Positions 43,343 to 47,278 of a DNA stretch of 47,278 nt are shown piece by piece (positions within the stretch are counted from its first letter, which is position 1; each line of letters opens with the position of its first letter). The notes under the pieces were generated by a model that saw only the letters and a program-made list of their open reading frames with translations, ran no database searches and was not told the origin of the DNA. The stretch is from CAZUGH01 sp964619785 (GTDB lineage Bacteria > Bacillota > Clostridia > Lachnospirales > Lachnospiraceae): positions 1-47,278 of the forward strand of contig CAZUGH010000008.1 of assembly GCA_964619785.1 (NCBI GenBank). The letters are read 5' to 3'. The position numbers and the translations under genes are program-made.

Positions 43343-45865
43343 ATGGAAGAAAATATATTCGACAAGATTCATGAAGTCGATTTAAAGAAAACCATGGAAA
43401 CATCATATATTGATTATGCCATGTCAGTTATAGCTTCCCGAGCTTTACCAGATGTTCGTGATGGTATGAAGCCGGTACAACGAAGAATTTTGTATGCAAT
43501 GATTGAATTGAATAATGGTCCTGACAAGCCACATCGTAAGTGCGCGCGTATTGTCGGTGATACCATGGGTAAATATCATCCACATGGTGACAGTTCAATC
43601 TATGGTGCATTAGTTAATATGGCACAGGAATGGTCTACTAGATATCCATTAGTTGATGGACATGGAAACTTTGGTTCTGTCGATGGTGATGGTGCGGCTG
43701 CCATGCGTTATACAGAAGCACGTTTGAGCAAAATCTCGATGGAGATGCTTTCAGATATCAATAAAAATACAGTTGACTTTATACCGAACTTTGATGAGAC
43801 AGAGAAGGAACCAGTCGTGCTCCCTTCTCGTTATCCAAATCTTCTTGTCAATGGTACTTCAGGTATCGCTGTTGGTATGGCAACAAATATTCCACCTCAC
43901 AATTTAACTGAGGTTATTAATGGTGTTGTAAAAATTATTGATAATAATATAGAAGAAGATCGTAAAACAACACTTGAAGAAGTGATGGAGATTATACAGG
44001 GACCAGATTTTCCTACCGGAGCCATGATTCTTGGAAGAAGAGGAATTGATGAAGCTTATCGTACAGGTCGTGGTAAAATCCGTGTTCGTGCTATTACGAA
44101 TATCGAGACAATGCCAAATGGAAAAAGCAGAATTGTAGTAACGGAATTACCATATATGGTAAACAAGGCACGATTAATCGAGAAGATTGCAGAATTACAT
44201 AAAGATAAGAAGATTGATGGAATCACCGAACTTCGAGATGAATCAAGTCGAGAAGGAATGAGAATTTGTATTGAGCTTCGCAAGGATGTCAATGCAAATG
44301 TTCTTTTGAATCAGCTTTATAAGCATACCCAGATGCAGGATACCTTTGGTGTTATCATGCTTGCATTGGTGAATAATGAACCTGTAGTTATGAATCTTCT
44401 TCAAATGCTTGAATATTATCTGAAGCATCAGGAAGATGTTGTGACACGTCGTACAAAATATGACTTAAATAAAGCAGAAGAGAGAGCTCATATATTAAAG
44501 GGCTTACTTATCGCACTTGATAATATTGATGAAGTAATCCGTATTATTCGTGGATCACAGAGTGGTGCGATTGCAAAGGAACGTTTGATTGAGAGATTTG
44601 CGCTTGATGATGTTCAGGCACAGGCTATTATTGATATGCGACTTCGTGCATTGACCGGTTTGGAACGTGAGAAGTTAGAATCAGAATATGCAGAGTTAAT
44701 GAAGAGAATTGAAGAATACAAAGCTATCTTAGCAGATCGTAAAGTATTGCTTGGTGTTATTCGTAAGGAAATCGTAGAGACAAGAGATAAATATGGAGAT
44801 GACCGTCGTACAAGTATTGGCTTTGATGAATTCGATATTTCAATGGAAGATATGATTCCAGTTGAAAATACGGTATTGGCTATCACACACTTAGGATATA
44901 TCAAGAGAATGACAAGTGATAATTTCCGTGCTCAGCATCGTGGAGGCAAGGGAATTAAGGGTATGCAGACCATAGATGAAGATTATATCGAGGATTTATT
45001 TATGGCAACAACCCATCATTATCTGATGTTCTTTACAAATAAAGGACGTGTTTATCGCCTAAAGGCATACGAGATTCCTGAATCTAGTCGTACCTCGCGA
45101 GGTACTGCAATTATTAATCTATTGCAATTGACTCCTGGTGAGAAGATAACAGCCGGTATTGCCCTGAAGGAATATCCAGATGATAAATACCTCTTCATGG
45201 CAACAAAGACTGGTATTGTTAAGAAGACACCAGTCAGTGATTTTGCTAACATTCGAAAAACAGGACTTCAAGCAATTAGCCTTCGTGAAGATGATGAATT
45301 AATTGAAGTTAAATTGACCGATAATGAGCGAGACATTTTCCTTGTAACAATGAATGGACAATGTATACGATTTAATGAAAGAGATGTTCGTCCTACAGGT
45401 CGTACATCAATCGGTGTAATTGGTATGAATCTTGCTTATGAAGATGAAATCGTTGCCATGCAATTAGACAGCCAGGGAGAGAATCTTCTCATGGTTTCAG
45501 AAAATGGAATGGGCAAGCGTACGGACATTAATGAGTTTTCGGTACAGCACCGTGGTGGTAAGGGTGTTAAATGTTACAAGATTACAGAGAAAACGGGCGT
45601 ACTCATTGGAGCGAAAGCCGTTCATGACGGCAAAGAGATTATGTTGATTACAACAGAAGGTATTATCATTCGTATGAGAGTCGATGATATTTCTCAGTTA
45701 GGACGTGTGACTTCCGGCGTTAAACTTATGAATCTAGATAGTTCCAAGGATATCGTTGTTGCAAGCATCTCAAAGGTTCGCGAAGAAGACAAACCAGAAA
45801 ATGAAGATGAACTTGATGAGGAAGATATTGTAGATGGAGAAATCAATGAGAACAATCAAGAGTGA
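43343..45865 (+). CDS. gyrA: DNA gyrase subunit A
   Basis: DNA breakage-reunion subunit, 840 residues. The catalytic Tyr is in AAMRYTEARLSKIS, the GyrA box is QHRGGKGIKG, six beta-pinwheel repeats follow, and the tail is acidic (PENEDELDEEDIVDGE). In the quinolone-resistance region HPHGDSSIYGALV the Ser is kept, but the position of E. coli Asp87 is Gly. The next gene starts 20 nt before the stop. Confidence 0.98.
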   Translation: MEENIFDKIHEVDLKKTMETSYIDYAMSVIASRALPDVRDGMKPVQRRILYAMIELNNGPDKPHRKCARIVGDTMGKYHPHGDSSIYGALVNMAQEWSTRYPLVDGHGNFGSVDGDGAAAMRYTEARLSKISMEMLSDINKNTVDFIPNFDETEKEPVVLPSRYPNLLVNGTSGIAVGMATNIPPHNLTEVINGVVKIIDNNIEEDRKTTLEEVMEIIQGPDFPTGAMILGRRGIDEAYRTGRGKIRVRAITNIETMPNGKSRIVVTELPYMVNKARLIEKIAELHKDKKIDGITELRDESSREGMRICIELRKDVNANVLLNQLYKHTQMQDTFGVIMLALVNNEPVVMNLLQMLEYYLKHQEDVVTRRTKYDLNKAEERAHILKGLLIALDNIDEVIRIIRGSQSGAIAKERLIERFALDDVQAQAIIDMRLRALTGLEREKLESEYAELMKRIEEYKAILADRKVLLGVIRKEIVETRDKYGDDRRTSIGFDEFDISMEDMIPVENTVLAITHLGYIKRMTSDNFRAQHRGGKGIKGMQTIDEDYIEDLFMATTHHYLMFFTNKGRVYRLKAYEIPESSRTSRGTAIINLLQLTPGEKITAGIALKEYPDDKYLFMATKTGIVKKTPVSDFANIRKTGLQAISLREDDELIEVKLTDNERDIFLVTMNGQCIRFNERDVRPTGRTSIGVIGMNLAYEDEIVAMQLDSQGENLLMVSENGMGKRTDINEFSVQHRGGKGVKCYKITEKTGVLIGAKAVHDGKEIMLITTEGIIIRMRVDDISQLGRVTSGVKLMNLDSSKDIVVASISKVREEDKPENEDELDEEDIVDGEINENNQE

Positions 45866-46688
45866 TGTAATCACACAAAACATAAAAGAAATGTGCATTC
45901 AGGTAAATTATCAATTATCAAATGATGTTAAGTCTGCAATTCTTACAGGCAAGGAAAATGAAAAATCTCCACTGGGCAAGAGTATTCTTGGCCAGTTGGA
46001 GGAAAATATGGAGATTGCCTGGGAAAATCAGATTCCAATCTGTCAGGACACAGGAATGACGGTTGTATTCATCAAGATGGGACAAGATGTTCATATCGAG
46101 GGTAATTATATTGAGGATGCTATTAATGAAGGAATTAGGCAGGGCTACGAAGAAGGTTATCTTCGTAAATCTGTAGTGAAAGATCCAATTCTTCGAGAAA
46201 ACACCAAGGATAATACTCCAGGTGTTATTCATTATGAAATCGTACCAGGAGATCAGATAGAGATTACCGTTGCACCAAAAGGATTTGGTAGTGAAAATAT
46301 GAGTCGTCTCTATATGTTGAAACCAGCAGATGGGATAGAAGGCGTGAAAAAGGCAATACTAGAAACGGTTGAGCTTGCGGGTCCGAATGCATGTCCACCA
46401 ATCGTGGTGGGTGTTGGTATTGGCGGAACCTTTGAAAAAAGTGCGATACTTGCTAAGAAGGCACTTACCAGAGATCTAAACAGTAATTCAGAAATTCCAT
46501 ATGTTCAAGAACTTGAAAAAGAGATGCTAACAAAAATTAATCAACTAGGTATCGGTCCAGGAGGACTCGGCGGAACGGTAACAGCACTTGGTGTTAATAT
46601 AGAAACATACCCAACACATATCGCGGGAATGCCAGTTGCAATTAATATCTGTTGTCATGTTAATCGTCATATTAGAAGAACAATATAG
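45846..46688 (+). CDS. Class I fumarate hydratase, alpha subunit
   Basis: Iron-sulfur hydratase subunit for fumarate/malate (or the closely related L-tartrate dehydratase), 280 residues. Three cysteine ligands for the [4Fe-4S] cluster are visible in PICQDTGM, PNACPPIVVG and NICCHVNRH. The ATG at 45846 has GGAG 6 nt upstream and overlaps gyrA by 20 nt, suggesting translational coupling. The beta subunit follows 13 bp later. Fumarase is preferred from resemblance and central metabolism; tartrate dehydratase cannot be excluded. Confidence 0.9.
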   Translation: MRTIKSDVITQNIKEMCIQVNYQLSNDVKSAILTGKENEKSPLGKSILGQLEENMEIAWENQIPICQDTGMTVVFIKMGQDVHIEGNYIEDAINEGIRQGYEEGYLRKSVVKDPILRENTKDNTPGVIHYEIVPGDQIEITVAPKGFGSENMSRLYMLKPADGIEGVKKAILETVELAGPNACPPIVVGVGIGGTFEKSAILAKKALTRDLNSNSEIPYVQELEKEMLTKINQLGIGPGGLGGTVTALGVNIETYPTHIAGMPVAINICCHVNRHIRRTI

Positions 46689-46701
46689 AAATGAGGCTAG
46701 T

Positions 46702-47265
46702 ATGGAAAGACATATTCAAACACCACTGACAAAGGATAAGGTAAAAGAATTAAGTTCAGGGGACTATGTATATATAACAGGAATAATTTATACAGCAAGA
46801 GATGCGGCTCATCTACGTATGTTCGATACGTTAAATAAAGGAGAGGAACTTCCTTTTGATGTTAGTAATCAAATTATATATTATCTAGGGCCAACACCAA
46901 ACCGACCTGGTCAGGTGATTGGATCAGCGGGACCGACTACTAGCAGCCGAATGGATAAATATGCACCTTCCCTATTAGATCGTGGACAAACAGGCATGAT
47001 AGGAAAAGGAAAACGTTCAGATGAAGTAGTTTCTTCTATGAAAAAGAATACAGCGGTATATTTTGCTGCAGTTGGTGGAGCAGGAGCGTTACTATCAAAA
47101 TGTATTAAGAAGAGTACAGTAATTGCATATGATGATTTGGGAACAGAAGCAATTCGTGAATTATATGTAGAAGATTTACCTGTTATTGTAGTGATAGATT
47201 CAAATGGAAATGACTTATACAAAACAGCGACAAATGAATATAAAAATATCGTTGACAAACGCTGA
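46702..47265 (+). CDS. Class I fumarate hydratase, beta subunit
   Basis: C-terminal-domain subunit of the two-part fumarase, 187 residues. Family motifs: GIIYTARDAAHLRM, YYLGPTPNRPGQVIGSAGPTT (spanning about 64-84) and AVGGAGALLSKCI. The ATG at 46702 follows GAGG at 5 nt; the longer frame overlaps the alpha gene and is rejected. Complete, ending 13 bp before the window edge. Confidence 0.92.
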   Translation: MERHIQTPLTKDKVKELSSGDYVYITGIIYTARDAAHLRMFDTLNKGEELPFDVSNQIIYYLGPTPNRPGQVIGSAGPTTSSRMDKYAPSLLDRGQTGMIGKGKRSDEVVSSMKKNTAVYFAAVGGAGALLSKCIKKSTVIAYDDLGTEAIRELYVEDLPVIVVIDSNGNDLYKTATNEYKNIVDKR

Positions 47266-47278
47266 TTATTCTGATAGA

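Overview
The window is a replication-origin neighbourhood of a low-GC, strictly anaerobic Firmicute, most likely a Lachnospiraceae (Clostridium cluster XIVa) relative. Evidence: the classical Firmicute order rpmH-rnpA-yidD-yidC-jag-mnmE-mnmG-rsmG-parA-parB to the left of dnaA and dnaN-yaaA-recF-gyrB-gyrA to its right, consensus parS sites, a nine-gene V-type ATPase operon, oxygen-sensitive Fe-S enzymes ([FeFe] hydrogenases, sulfite reductase-like protein, class I two-subunit fumarase) and strong AGGAGG ribosome sites with several TTG/GTG starts. It is a draft assembly: two runs of exactly 100 N (8268-8367 and 27611-27710) are scaffold gaps, both next to repeated sequence.

Layout. 1-2308: a membrane sensor histidine kinase, cut by the window edge and frameshifted near its N terminus. 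2460-4910: a secreted multimodular GH43 glycosidase. 5124-6732: a UvrX/UmuC-like translesion polymerase with its YolD partner. 6840-9244: M18 aminopeptidase and a siroheme sulfite reductase-like protein. 9244-10653: a D-Ala-D-Ala carboxypeptidase. 10680-15335: a hydrogenase module made of a [2Fe-2S] thioredoxin-like ferredoxin, a PAS-bearing sensory-type [FeFe] hydrogenase, a SpoIIE-like PP2C phosphatase and a second, ferredoxin-rich [FeFe] hydrogenase. 15405-24945: V-type ATPase operon (H/G, C, I, K, F, E, A, B, D) with an HD-GYP protein as its last gene. 25142-27129: trmB, a possible 45-residue protein, and an AI-2E family permease. 27244-27316: tRNA-Lys(CUU), followed by two copies of a strongly folded repeat. 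27763-30554: DUF4446 protein, ParB, ParA, a GNAT acetyltransferase and two perfect parS sites. 30574-37124: rsmG, mnmG, mnmE, jag, yidC, yidD, rnpA, rpmH. 37332-47265: dnaA, putative oriC, dnaN, yaaA, recF, gyrB, gyrA, then fumarase alpha and beta.

How it works together. Nearly all genes left of dnaA are on the minus strand and all genes right of it on the plus strand, so transcription runs with replication leaving oriC. The most interesting block is the hydrogenase module: it has the gene content expected of a H2- or redox-sensing circuit (sensory hydrogenase plus phosphatase) placed in front of a catalytic-looking hydrogenase. It starts from a perfect TTGACA-17-TATAAT promoter overlapped by a Rex-like dyad, and is divided by a terminator-like hairpin. 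All functions are read from sequence motifs; nothing here was tested by database search.
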